Made by a program: the position numbers and the translations under genes. From positions 4,295,001-4,359,000 of the forward strand of contig NZ_LR134289.1 in NCBI RefSeq assembly GCF_900636535.1: 64,000 nt of DNA, given 5' to 3'. Positions 48,551 through 56,210 of the stretch are shown here, piece by piece (position 1 is the stretch's first letter; every line of letters begins with the position of its first letter). Under the pieces are notes generated by a model that was not told the origin of the DNA, ran no database searches, and saw only the letters and a program-made list of their open reading frames with translations. The DNA comes from Chryseobacterium gleum. GTDB taxonomy: Bacteria > Bacteroidota > Bacteroidia > Flavobacteriales > Weeksellaceae.

Positions 48551-50353
48551 TTATTCTCCGCTGATAATGTTGTGGAGATTTTGTTTTAACGTTTCCAGAT
48601 GAGCTTTTTTCTCATCAATGGTATTGTAAGTATCCTTTAAAAGAGGATTTTCTCTTGACGGCTTGTTGAAGAAAGAAAGGTTGTTTTCCAGCTTCACGAT
48701 TTCTGCTTCAAGATCAGAGATCTGATTTTTGATCTTTCTCGCTTTGTCGGTAAGCTGATTTTCAGATAAGCCTTCTTCTTTCAGCTCAAGCTCATTGATC
48801 TTGTTTATTTTCAATTTCTCTCTTAATGTTTTATTGAATTCAGAGTTGATTGAAATTTTATCTCTTGGAACTTTTCCGATATTATTCCATGAAGTTTTGA
48901 TCTGCTCAATTCTTTCGATGCTTCCTTCGTCATTGGAAACTTCCTTCAGTTCATCAAGAAGAGCTTTTTTGTTTTTATAGTTCTCCTTCCAGTTGTCGGT
49001 TGAAGTATTGCTTTTCTCTCTGTAATTGTTGAAGAATGCGTTACATGCATCACGGAACTCATCCCAGATCTTATTGGTCATGCTTTTTGGTACGTGACCA
49101 ATTTTTTTCCAGTCTTCCTGAAGCTTTTTGAATAGAGGTACCGAGATATCCCATTCCTCATTGTTCATATTGTCCTGAGCGGTCTGAATCAATTTCAGTT
49201 TTTCTTCAAGATTGGCTTGCTGAGATCCTTTCAACGATTTATAATAATTGTTTTTCGTTGTATTAAAAGCTCTTAGTGTTGTTTTGAAGTCATTCCAGTT
49301 CTGGTTGGAAAGTTTTCTTGGAACACTTCCTGTTTTCAAAAAGTCAGATCGCAGGTCTTCCACTCTTTTGATGGCATTTTGCCAGTAATTGTGGTTAGGT
49401 GTTTCTGAAGGCTCGGATAGTTTTTTGATTTCAGCAATGATCTGATTCTTCTTTTCAAGGTTTTCGTTCTGTTCTTTTTCAATAGAAGCAGAAAGTTCAG
49501 ATTTCCTTTCGTGAATTTTGTTAGAGATTTCTTTGAATTCTTCCCATGTTTTTTCACGGAATTCTTCTGCAACGGGTTCAGCTTCTTCTTTCCAGAGTTT
49601 ATGAAGGTATTGAAGTTCATTCAGTGCTTTCTGGATTACCGGTTCGTTTTCCAGTTCTTTGGCACGGGCAATGATATGCTCTCTTTTTTCCAGGTTATGG
49701 CTGTATTCCTGCTCCAGAAATTCTTTGTTCAGATCCAGCATCTGGTAGAACTGATTCAGGTGATGGAAATAGTTATTATTAAGAATTTTAAATTCAGATT
49801 TTGCAACCTGTCCGGCCTTTGACCAGTCTTCTTTTATCTCACGGATGGATTTGAAAAGATTGATTCCCGGCTCCGAGCTGGTATAAAGATTTTTAAGTCT
49901 TTCAATAATATTCTGGCGGTGTTCAAGGTTTTTCTTCTGTTCTTCTTCCTGTCCTTTCTGGAAGTCGTCATGTTTTTCCTTGAAAATATTGACTAATGCA
50001 GAATACTTAGCCTGAGAAGGGTGTTCGTAGCTGAAATTTTCAGCAGCGTTTCCGGCTTCTATGTATTCGTGCTTTTTGTCCTCCACTTCATCATGGATGT
50101 AATGACTTGCTTTTTCCTTCAGTTGGTTGAATCTTTTGAAGTTTTCACCGGCATTAGGAGTGTTGATGATTTTTTCCATTTCCTTTAAAGCATCGGCAAG
50201 AGAGATCTCTTCCTCTTCATGTTCTTCCAGGTGTTCTGCATCATCTTCATGCGGGTTTGCATCATGAGAAACCGCGTTTTCTGATGTGTCCTGAGATACT
50301 TCGTTAGGATTTTTCTTTTCTTCGTTTTCAGAAAGATTGTTTTCTGTAGTCAT
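48551..50353 (-). CDS. DUF349 repeat protein
   Basis: A 600-residue, very charged, mostly helical protein. An acidic N-terminus (about 60 residues) is followed by repeated DUF349 helical pairs, seen as the recurring pattern 'Lk.eWk.ig.vpr' (for example 'LQEDWKKIGHVPKSMTNKIWDEFRDACNAFF' and 'IKTSWNNIGKVPRDKISINSEFNKTLREKLKI'). The C-terminus is a coiled coil ('IKNQISDLEAEIVKLENNLSFF'). The DUF349 family is widespread in Bacteroidota, and its molecular function is not known to me. It is closely followed by ribD (62 nt), but no functional tie is seen. Confidence 0.9.
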   Translation of the reverse strand: MTTENNLSENEEKKNPNEVSQDTSENAVSHDANPHEDDAEHLEEHEEEEISLADALKEMEKIINTPNAGENFKRFNQLKEKASHYIHDEVEDKKHEYIEAGNAAENFSYEHPSQAKYSALVNIFKEKHDDFQKGQEEEQKKNLEHRQNIIERLKNLYTSSEPGINLFKSIREIKEDWSKAGQVAKSEFKILNNNYFHHLNQFYQMLDLNKEFLEQEYSHNLEKREHIIARAKELENEPVIQKALNELQYLHKLWKEEAEPVAEEFREKTWEEFKEISNKIHERKSELSASIEKEQNENLEKKNQIIAEIKKLSEPSETPNHNYWQNAIKRVEDLRSDFLKTGSVPRKLSNQNWNDFKTTLRAFNTTKNNYYKSLKGSQQANLEEKLKLIQTAQDNMNNEEWDISVPLFKKLQEDWKKIGHVPKSMTNKIWDEFRDACNAFFNNYREKSNTSTDNWKENYKNKKALLDELKEVSNDEGSIERIEQIKTSWNNIGKVPRDKISINSEFNKTLREKLKINKINELELKEEGLSENQLTDKARKIKNQISDLEAEIVKLENNLSFFNKPSRENPLLKDTYNTIDEKKAHLETLKQNLHNIISGE

Positions 50354-50427
50354 AGCAAATCTTTTATGTGAGTGGCGTTAATATCCTTTAAATATAGCTG
50401 TAAGGCCAATTAAAGCACTAATTTATG

Positions 50428-51165
50428 TTATTTTTTTTGAAAATTCCAAATTTCCCAGGCTTTTTCTGCTTGCTGTTCAAGCATATAATACCCATTTACT
50501 GTTTTTGCTCCTTTTTCAGAGGCATTGAGGATGAATTGGGTGTAGTTGGGATTGTAAATCAGATCAATAACCAGATGATCTGACGAAAGTCCGTCAAAAG
50601 GAAAGTTGAGACAGTCTTTAACATTTGGAAAGGTGCCTACCGGCGTACATTGAACAATAATTTTATGTTCTGAAACTGTTTCCTTATCAAGGTTTTCAAA
50701 ATTGATTTCTGTACTTCTGGAAATAGTTATTGAAGGAATATTGTGTTTATCAAGTGCATACTTGACTGCTTTTGCGGCTCCTCCGTTTCCTAAGATGAGT
50801 GCTTTATCCTGTGAAGGTTTTTTGTGTAAAAGAAGTGTCTTTTCAAAACCGAAAGCATCCGTATTATAGCCTGTCTTTTTACCATCATGAATAAGAACAC
50901 AGTTAACAGCGCCTATTTTTTCGGCTTCATCACTTAATTCATCAAGAAAATCAATTATTTTTTCTTTATAAGGAATGGTAACATTAAATCCTAACAGCTC
51001 CGGAGAAGCAAAAAGATTTTCTACTTCATTGATTTCGTTCAGATCAAAAATGTCGTAGGAAAAGTTCTTCAGCATGAGCTTCTGGAACTTATTTTCGAAG
51101 AATTTTTTAGAAAAGGAATAAGAAATATTTCGTCCTATTAATCCTAATTTTTTGTTGGAATCCAT
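50428..51165 (-). CDS. aroE: Shikimate dehydrogenase
   Basis: This 245-residue NADPH-dependent enzyme of aromatic amino acid synthesis reduces dehydroshikimate. Substrate-binding residues are in 'GRNISYSFSKKFF' and 'GFNVTIPYKEKI' (conserved Lys). The nucleotide-binding loop is 'LGNGGAAKAVKYAL' and the C-terminal 'DLIYNPNYTQFI' and 'NGYYMLEQQA' complete the pattern. It is slightly shorter than E. coli AroE, as in other Bacteroidota. A terminator lies just upstream, so it is transcribed separately from the endonuclease gene. Confidence 0.94.
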   Translation of the reverse strand: MDSNKKLGLIGRNISYSFSKKFFENKFQKLMLKNFSYDIFDLNEINEVENLFASPELLGFNVTIPYKEKIIDFLDELSDEAEKIGAVNCVLIHDGKKTGYNTDAFGFEKTLLLHKKPSQDKALILGNGGAAKAVKYALDKHNIPSITISRSTEINFENLDKETVSEHKIIVQCTPVGTFPNVKDCLNFPFDGLSSDHLVIDLIYNPNYTQFILNASEKGAKTVNGYYMLEQQAEKAWEIWNFQKK

Positions 51166-51177
51166 ATATCAAAAATA

Positions 51178-51207
51178 AAAAAAAGACCGGATAAATCCGG
51201 CCTTTGG
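51178..51207 (-). terminator. Terminator after the endonuclease gene
   Basis: On the minus strand an AAAGGCCGGAT / ATCCGGTCTTT stem with a very short loop is followed by a T run. It lies 20 nt beyond the endonuclease stop and just before the aroE start. Confidence 0.75.
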
Positions 51208-51227
51208 TTTTAAATATTTTTTAATAA

Positions 51228-53018
51228 TTAATCTACAATAAATTTAGTAGAGAAACTGTCTGTTTTCAGGATGTAAGTTCCTTTTACCATACCTTTAAGG
51301 TTAATCTTGTTTGAATGTCTGAAAGGATTAGCAATTGTTTCAATTAATTTTCCAGAAAGGTCATAGATGTCAGCTTTTGAAATTTTGCTGAGATTTTCTC
51401 CTTTTACGGATAATTCATTATTTCTTACCGGGTTAGGGTAAACTGTGAATTCTGATTTACCTTTTTGGTTTTCAGCAGTAGCTAACGTACTACCGAAACA
51501 TGTCCAACTCAGATCATCCATAGCAACTCTGTCGCTACTGTTTGGGTTTACGATTTTAATCGTTACATCACCGCTTACATTTACATTGATGGTAGTCGTT
51601 GTTACGGTACTGCTGTATGGGATGGTTCCTACTGTAACATCATTTATCAATACGTTGAGGTTACCATTGTTACCGTTGTATTTTCTCTGTGTGGTCAATG
51701 TCAGAGACTGAACACCGCCTGAAATAACAGAACTTGTTAAAGATCCTTTAGTACAAACAGCTTTACCATTAATGGTTTCGTCGGTTCTTGCCGAAGTGGC
51801 TGTCCAAGTGATATTATTGTTTGTCCATGTTCTTGTGGCATATGAAGACGGTGAAGATGAGCCATCCAGCATGGTGCTGAAATCTTCCGTTCCGCAGCTT
51901 CCGCCTCCTGCAGGTCCGTCAAGAGTTGTCTCTGTAGCTGTTGTACTTTGTGGAGATGAATTTCCTGCTGCATCTTTAGCAATTACATAGAATGTATATT
52001 GGGTAAGCGGAGATAATCCTGAAATTACAGTAGAGGTAGTTGTGCCTGATACGGTAGCTTTTAGGGCACCGTTTGCATAAACAAGATAAGATGCTATTCC
52101 TATGTTATCCGTAGCAGCCGTCCAGCTTACGGTGATAGAGTTTGAAGTAGGATTGTTGGCTACAACGTTTGTTGCGGCCGTAGGAGCCTGTGTATCAATA
52201 ACCGGAGTTCCCCAGATCTGAGTAACATATTCAGGGTGATCAATGAAAGGGTTTCTGTTTCCCTGATACGTATAAGATGCATTATTTCTTGCAATTTCTT
52301 CTGGAGATACAGGATCCATAGCATTCCATGCTAAATACTGGTTAAGTGCCCATGGCTGCAGTCCAGGGTATGCTGTGTTGGCAAGCATGTCTCCAGTAGA
52401 GAAATTGGGAAGGTTGTCTTCATATCTTGTCACAAAATAAAGGATCATTCTGGCAATATCACCTTTAAATGCATCAATTGGCTCAAATACTGTTCCCGAA
52501 TATCCCGGAGATACCGATGTTCCTAATTTTGATCCGTTTTTAGATAAGAAAGAAATGTTACCAACTACTCCGTACGGATAATTTGATCTCATTCCGTTTA
52601 CTTTTCCATCGGTAGGACGGATAAAGTGTATGTCAGCGACCATAGGAGAAGCACTGTTGAATAAACTTTGTGGAATAACATGTTCTCTGTTATAGCATTG
52701 CCCTTCTGTAGAGTATGTTCCACACTGGTTAGTTCCTAATGTATAGCTGTATTGATCAGGTCCATTGGGATTTTCAGAATAAATATCCAGAATGGTTCCG
52801 TCATTTTCGTAAAAATAATCACGGTCAGTTGTTGCATAGCCTGTCCATAAACCGCCATAGCCATGATCTACATGTCCATTGCTGATAATGTTTTTAAGAG
52901 CTGTTTTAAGAGCAGCACCTGTTAATCCTGGCGATTGATTATAATATCCTGCCGGAGCCTGTGCCAAAGCGCTTATGAAAGTCACGCTTACAAGAAAAAA
53001 AGATAAAATTTGTTTCAT
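51228..53018 (-). CDS. Type IX-secreted endonuclease I-family nuclease with FN3 domain
   Basis: A 596-residue exported protein in four parts. These are a signal peptide (MKQILSFFLVSVTFISALAQ), an endonuclease I (EndA/NucM-like) domain to about residue 270, a fibronectin type III domain (about 275-365) and a lectin-like beta region (about 375-510). The C-terminal type IX sorting signal is 'FTVYPNPVRNNELSVKGENLSKI ... DLSGKLI ... KGTYILKTDSFSTKFIVD'. The nuclease site has 'CYNREHVIPQSLF' (NREH catalytic His) and 'DIHFIRPTDGKVNG'. It is probably a secreted DNase for feeding, competition or biofilm use. It is monocistronic. Confidence 0.93.
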   Translation of the reverse strand: MKQILSFFLVSVTFISALAQAPAGYYNQSPGLTGAALKTALKNIISNGHVDHGYGGLWTGYATTDRDYFYENDGTILDIYSENPNGPDQYSYTLGTNQCGTYSTEGQCYNREHVIPQSLFNSASPMVADIHFIRPTDGKVNGMRSNYPYGVVGNISFLSKNGSKLGTSVSPGYSGTVFEPIDAFKGDIARMILYFVTRYEDNLPNFSTGDMLANTAYPGLQPWALNQYLAWNAMDPVSPEEIARNNASYTYQGNRNPFIDHPEYVTQIWGTPVIDTQAPTAATNVVANNPTSNSITVSWTAATDNIGIASYLVYANGALKATVSGTTTSTVISGLSPLTQYTFYVIAKDAAGNSSPQSTTATETTLDGPAGGGSCGTEDFSTMLDGSSSPSSYATRTWTNNNITWTATSARTDETINGKAVCTKGSLTSSVISGGVQSLTLTTQRKYNGNNGNLNVLINDVTVGTIPYSSTVTTTTINVNVSGDVTIKIVNPNSSDRVAMDDLSWTCFGSTLATAENQKGKSEFTVYPNPVRNNELSVKGENLSKISKADIYDLSGKLIETIANPFRHSNKINLKGMVKGTYILKTDSFSTKFIVD

Positions 53019-53097
53019 TTTTTAAAATTGGGGCGTAAAGGTACGAAAAAATGAAACTGAAGTATATTAATTGTATGTAATATATGAAGTTAATATA

Positions 53098-54303
53098 TTA
53101 GTTTTTAGTAATATATTCTTTGCTGATTTTTGAAAATAACCATGAAATTGCAATTCCGAACAGGGAAGCTGTGAGTGCTACGATAAGATAATTTTTGCCT
53201 ACAATTTTTACCGGGAACGGCAATACCTCATTAGCTCTGAAGAATTCTGTATAAAGCTGGAAGTAGCAAAGTGCTGTTCCAAGAATCAATCCTGTAATTA
53301 CGCCGGAAACAACAATAAGGAGTCCGGTATAGAAATAGGTCATTCTTAAATGACTTAAAGGGAAGCCCAGTGATATCAATGATTTTGCCTGCTCTTTTTT
53401 ATCAAGTTGAAGGATAATAATTGCTCCGGCAAGATTAAAGGTGGTAATAAAGATAACCAGTGCAAAGATCAGGTAAATAAAAAGTTTTTCAGTATTGATC
53501 ATTTTCCAGAAAGCAGCATTTTCTTCTTCCTTGGTTTTGATCTCAATATTTTTTCCGATTGAAGAAAGCAAGCTTTGTTTTACGGCATCTGCATTTTCCG
53601 GATTTTTCAGTTTAATAACAATCTGATAAGCTGATTTTTTGGGAAGGCTAAGTAGCTCTTCTGCAAGTTCGATGGGAGAGATAATGTAATTGTCCAGCTG
53701 ATCTTTCCCAGGGAAAACTCCTGTTACCAGAATATCTCTTTTATTATAAATGTCTTCTTCCTTACTGATGATCCCCGTACCCGGTTTGGGCATAAAGATG
53801 GTTGCATAATGATTGGAGGAATCTACAGGAATTGAAAGTCTGTTATCCAGGCTGTTTTCCATCAATACCTCATTAGAATATTTGAAACTCGGATAAGTTC
53901 CGTAGAATACTTCTTTATTAATAGGATTTACGTTGACATAAGCAGAATCAACACCTCTTAAATAGGCAATATCACCTTTTCCATTGAAGCTGATGTATAC
54001 TTTTTCTTCAATAACACGGGAGAAACTGCTGATCTCTTTATTCTTACTCAGAATCCGAGTAACATTATCCAGATTTTTGATCGTTTTTCCCGAAGTGCTT
54101 TTTAAAGTAAGATCTGCATGCAGATTTGAAATAAGATCCTTGTTCAGGTCTTCAAGTCCTGAAAAGACGGAAATAATGACGAACATTGCAGCCACAGCAA
54201 CCGTCATGGCACCCACAGCCAGCCACGTAATGAACGTAACGGCAGTACTTCCCTTTTTAGCCAAAAGGTATCTGGATGCTATGTAAAATGCAATATTCTT
54301 CAA
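53098..54303 (-). CDS. FtsX-like ABC transporter permease (LolE-type)
   Basis: This 401-residue inner membrane protein has one N-terminal helix, a long periplasmic domain (about 55-270) and three C-terminal helices, the FtsX/LolC-LolE plan. 'FYIASRYLLAKKGSTAVTFITWLAVGAMTVAVAAMFVIISVFSGLEDLNKDLI' is the start typical of LolE-like permeases, which help move lipoproteins to the outer membrane. No ATPase gene adjoins it, so its LolD partner would be elsewhere. It is 3 nt from rbfA and probably cotranscribed. Confidence 0.88.
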   Translation of the reverse strand: MKNIAFYIASRYLLAKKGSTAVTFITWLAVGAMTVAVAAMFVIISVFSGLEDLNKDLISNLHADLTLKSTSGKTIKNLDNVTRILSKNKEISSFSRVIEEKVYISFNGKGDIAYLRGVDSAYVNVNPINKEVFYGTYPSFKYSNEVLMENSLDNRLSIPVDSSNHYATIFMPKPGTGIISKEEDIYNKRDILVTGVFPGKDQLDNYIISPIELAEELLSLPKKSAYQIVIKLKNPENADAVKQSLLSSIGKNIEIKTKEEENAAFWKMINTEKLFIYLIFALVIFITTFNLAGAIIILQLDKKEQAKSLISLGFPLSHLRMTYFYTGLLIVVSGVITGLILGTALCYFQLYTEFFRANEVLPFPVKIVGKNYLIVALTASLFGIAISWLFSKISKEYITKN

Positions 54304-54306
54304 GAT

Positions 54307-54666
54307 CTATAAAACAGGATTGTCGCCTTCGCCTCTTAATTCTCTTTCCAGTCTTTCAACATCATCAAGAGCGGTATCCAGGTAAAAGTTAAGCTGTGGA
54401 ATAATACGCACCTGCTTTGCCATCTTCTGGCCAATAAAGTTTCTGTATTGAGGCTTGTTTTCTTCAATTTCCTTCATTACAGCAGTACGGAATTCCTGTG
54501 GGAAAATGCTTAAATAAATCTTGGCAATTCCTAAGTCAGCAGTTACTTTTACATCTGAAACAGATACCAATATGCTCTGTTTGCTTTCTGCAGCCTGTTT
54601 GCGGAAAAGCTCCGCGAAGTCTTCCTGAATGATCTGTGCTACTTTTCTTTGTCTGTTACTTTCCAT
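54307..54666 (-). CDS. rbfA: 30S ribosome-binding factor
   Basis: RbfA assists late maturation of the 30S subunit. The 119 residues show the KH-like fold pattern 'RQRKVAQIIQEDFAELFRKQA', 'VSVSDVKVTADLGIAKIYLSIFP' and 'RNFIGQKMAKQVRIIPQLNFYLDTALDDVERLE' of the family. It is followed 3 nt later by the FtsX-like gene, with a promoter core 8 nt upstream. Confidence 0.95.
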   Translation of the reverse strand: MESNRQRKVAQIIQEDFAELFRKQAAESKQSILVSVSDVKVTADLGIAKIYLSIFPQEFRTAVMKEIEENKPQYRNFIGQKMAKQVRIIPQLNFYLDTALDDVERLERELRGEGDNPVL

Positions 54667-54674
54667 AATTTCTG

Positions 54675-54682
54675 CAAATTTA
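54675..54682 (-). promoter_or_regulatory. Promoter core (TAAATTTG) of rbfA
   Basis: TAAATTTG followed by C on the minus strand ends 8 nt before the rbfA start, so the transcript would be nearly leaderless. Confidence 0.4.
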
Positions 54683-54759
54683 GTACTTTTGTTTGAATTG
54701 ATACTTTGAAATTCGACTGTAGTATCAAATTTACGATTTAATTATATTGATTACTATTT

Positions 54760-55158
54760 ATGAAGCTAGAACATATTGGTATTGCCGTAAAATCTTTAGG
54801 CGTTTCTGATGAACTTTTTGCGAAATTATTAGGGAAAGAATCCTATAAAAAAGAAACTGTGGAAAGGGAAGGTGTTGTGACTTCTTTTTATGAGACAGGA
54901 GAAAGTAAAATCGAGCTTCTGGAAGCCAGTAATCCTGAAAGCCCAATCTCAAAATTTATTGACAAAAAAGGGGAAGGGATCCATCATCTGGCTTTTGGAG
55001 TTGAAAATATCCTGGAGGAAGTAGAAAGATTAAAAAAAGAAGGATTTCAGTTTATCTCCGAAGAACCGAAAGAAGGTGCTGATAACAAATTAGTTGTATT
55101 CCTTCATCCAAAGTCTACCAACGGCGTACTCGTAGAACTTTGCCAAGAAAAGCGATAA
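54760..55158 (+). CDS. mce: Methylmalonyl-CoA epimerase
   Basis: A 132-residue vicinal-oxygen-chelate protein that epimerises methylmalonyl-CoA. The metal ligands lie in 'KLEHIGIAVKSL' (His), 'GIHHLAFGVENI' (His) and 'VLVELCQEK' (Glu). 'SKIELLEASNPESPISKFIDKKGEGIHHLA' is the standard family segment. It takes part in propionate or branched-chain degradation and B12-dependent reactions. It stands just before the tRNA, on the same strand. Confidence 0.95.
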   Translation: MKLEHIGIAVKSLGVSDELFAKLLGKESYKKETVEREGVVTSFYETGESKIELLEASNPESPISKFIDKKGEGIHHLAFGVENILEEVERLKKEGFQFISEEPKEGADNKLVVFLHPKSTNGVLVELCQEKR

Positions 55159-55164
55159 AAAATT

Positions 55165-55193
55165 TTGTAGTGAAAGAAATTTTACTATTTTTG
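55165..55193 (+). promoter_or_regulatory. Promoter of the CAT tRNA (TTG-N18-TATTTTTG)
   Basis: TTG at 55165-55167 and TATTTTTG at 55186-55193 are 18 nt apart, a full Bacteroidota -33/-7 pair, 27 nt before the tRNA. Confidence 0.65.
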
Positions 55194-55220
55194 CAAACAC
55201 AAAATTTAACCAAGTTTTGA

Positions 55221-55294
55221 GGTCCTATAGCTCAGTTGGTTAGAGCACCTGACTCATAATCAGGTGGTCCCTGGTTCGAGCCCAGGTGGGACCA
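55221..55294 (+). tRNA. tRNA with CAT anticodon (Met elongator or lysidine-modified Ile)
   Basis: A complete cloverleaf folds by eye. It has acceptor GGTCCTA / TGGGACC (one G-T pair), D-arm GCTC / GAGC, anticodon stem CCTGA / TCAGG with loop CTCATAA (anticodon CAT), and T-arm CCTGG / CCAGG with TTCGAGC. The discriminator is A, and the CCA end is not encoded. CAT serves Met elongator tRNA and also tRNA-Ile2 (lysidine), and sequence alone does not let me choose. A terminator follows. Confidence 0.92.
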
Positions 55295-55303
55295 CAGAAA
55301 ATC

Positions 55304-55335
55304 AACCGCTTACAGAAATGTGAGCGGTTTTTTAT
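55304..55335 (+). terminator. Terminator after the tRNA
   Basis: The stem AACCGCTTAC / GTGAGCGGTT (one G-T pair) has a 6-nt loop and is followed by T6. It separates the tRNA from the convergent RiPP operon and may serve both. Confidence 0.85.
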
Positions 55336-55353
55336 TTTTTACAATATTCAAAT

Positions 55354-56205
55354 TTATTTTTTCAGAGAATGACCTCTATTGGTTTTATAAAAGCGGAATA
55401 AGTGATCATAAATTACCATTTCAAATAGTCTTTGATGGGAAGTAAACAACCGGTTAATATGCATATGAAAAATGCTTTTCAAGAAATCTTTTAGTTTTAT
55501 TTCTAATAAATCATCTTTTTCCAATTTTGAAAATTCTTCAGGCTTTAATGCAATTTCAGTGATATTACTTTTTATTAAATTTCTGATTTCTTCATATTCC
55601 TCAGAGGTAATAAATTCAAAGTAATGAGGATAAAACTCATTATACTTTTTCTTTAACTGATTATTTAAGTTCTTATCTGCATTGAATTCTGATTTGAAAG
55701 CATTTTCAGAACGCTTTGCGAACTCTATTTTCTCTTCAGGAGATAGGTTGAATGCTGATAAAATTTGATTTATGTAAAATAAAGAAGTAATGATCTTTTC
55801 TTCATCACTGTATTCCAGAAAGTTTAAAATCAATTGGCTGCTTTTAAAAAAGAGGTCTTCAGCGTATTCTATCGTGTTTTCACCATAACGCTCAAGTTCT
55901 CTTGAGTAGGTATCCATAATGATAGAAGCGACTTCTCCCGATTCCAGATAGTCCTTAAATAAGGAATTGATCATTCCCAGGATCATACTACAGGCAGTTA
56001 TATTTTTAAGGTTTAATCTTATTCTCAGGTGGGGTTTAGGATCGTTATATCGTATAAAAAACCATTGATCAATAAGGTTTTGAATTTGTAATTGTTCAAC
56101 TAATGGTTCTATAACTTCCTGTAAAATAGTATCTGAAGTTTTGATCCCGGTGTAAACTTTGAAATAAAGCCATTCACTGCCCGGATGAAATTTTCTGGTT
56201 ATCAT
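55354..56205 (-). CDS. Lantibiotic dehydratase elimination-domain protein (SpaB C-terminal / thiopeptide type)
   Basis: The 283-residue protein matches the stand-alone C-terminal domain of LanB dehydratases, which removes glutamate from glutamylated Ser/Thr to leave dehydroalanine or dehydrobutyrine. The conserved opening 'GSEWLYFKVYTG' and 'QWFFIRYNDPKPHLRIRL' (Arg52, His59, Arg61, Arg63) are clear. 'IMDTYSRELERYG' and the C-terminal 'HMHINRLFTSHQRLFEMVIYDHLFRFY' follow. It is 5 nt downstream of the glutamylation-domain gene, so the dehydratase is split into two proteins as in many thiopeptide-type and Bacteroidota systems. It is the last gene of the operon. Confidence 0.9.
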   Translation of the reverse strand: MITRKFHPGSEWLYFKVYTGIKTSDTILQEVIEPLVEQLQIQNLIDQWFFIRYNDPKPHLRIRLNLKNITACSMILGMINSLFKDYLESGEVASIIMDTYSRELERYGENTIEYAEDLFFKSSQLILNFLEYSDEEKIITSLFYINQILSAFNLSPEEKIEFAKRSENAFKSEFNADKNLNNQLKKKYNEFYPHYFEFITSEEYEEIRNLIKSNITEIALKPEEFSKLEKDDLLEIKLKDFLKSIFHMHINRLFTSHQRLFEMVIYDHLFRFYKTNRGHSLKK

Positions 56206-56210
56206 CTTAT

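Noticed and set aside
55221..55294. Naming the tRNA firmly as tRNA-Met
   Set aside because: CAT is also the gene-level anticodon of tRNA-Ile2, and I cannot decide by eye.
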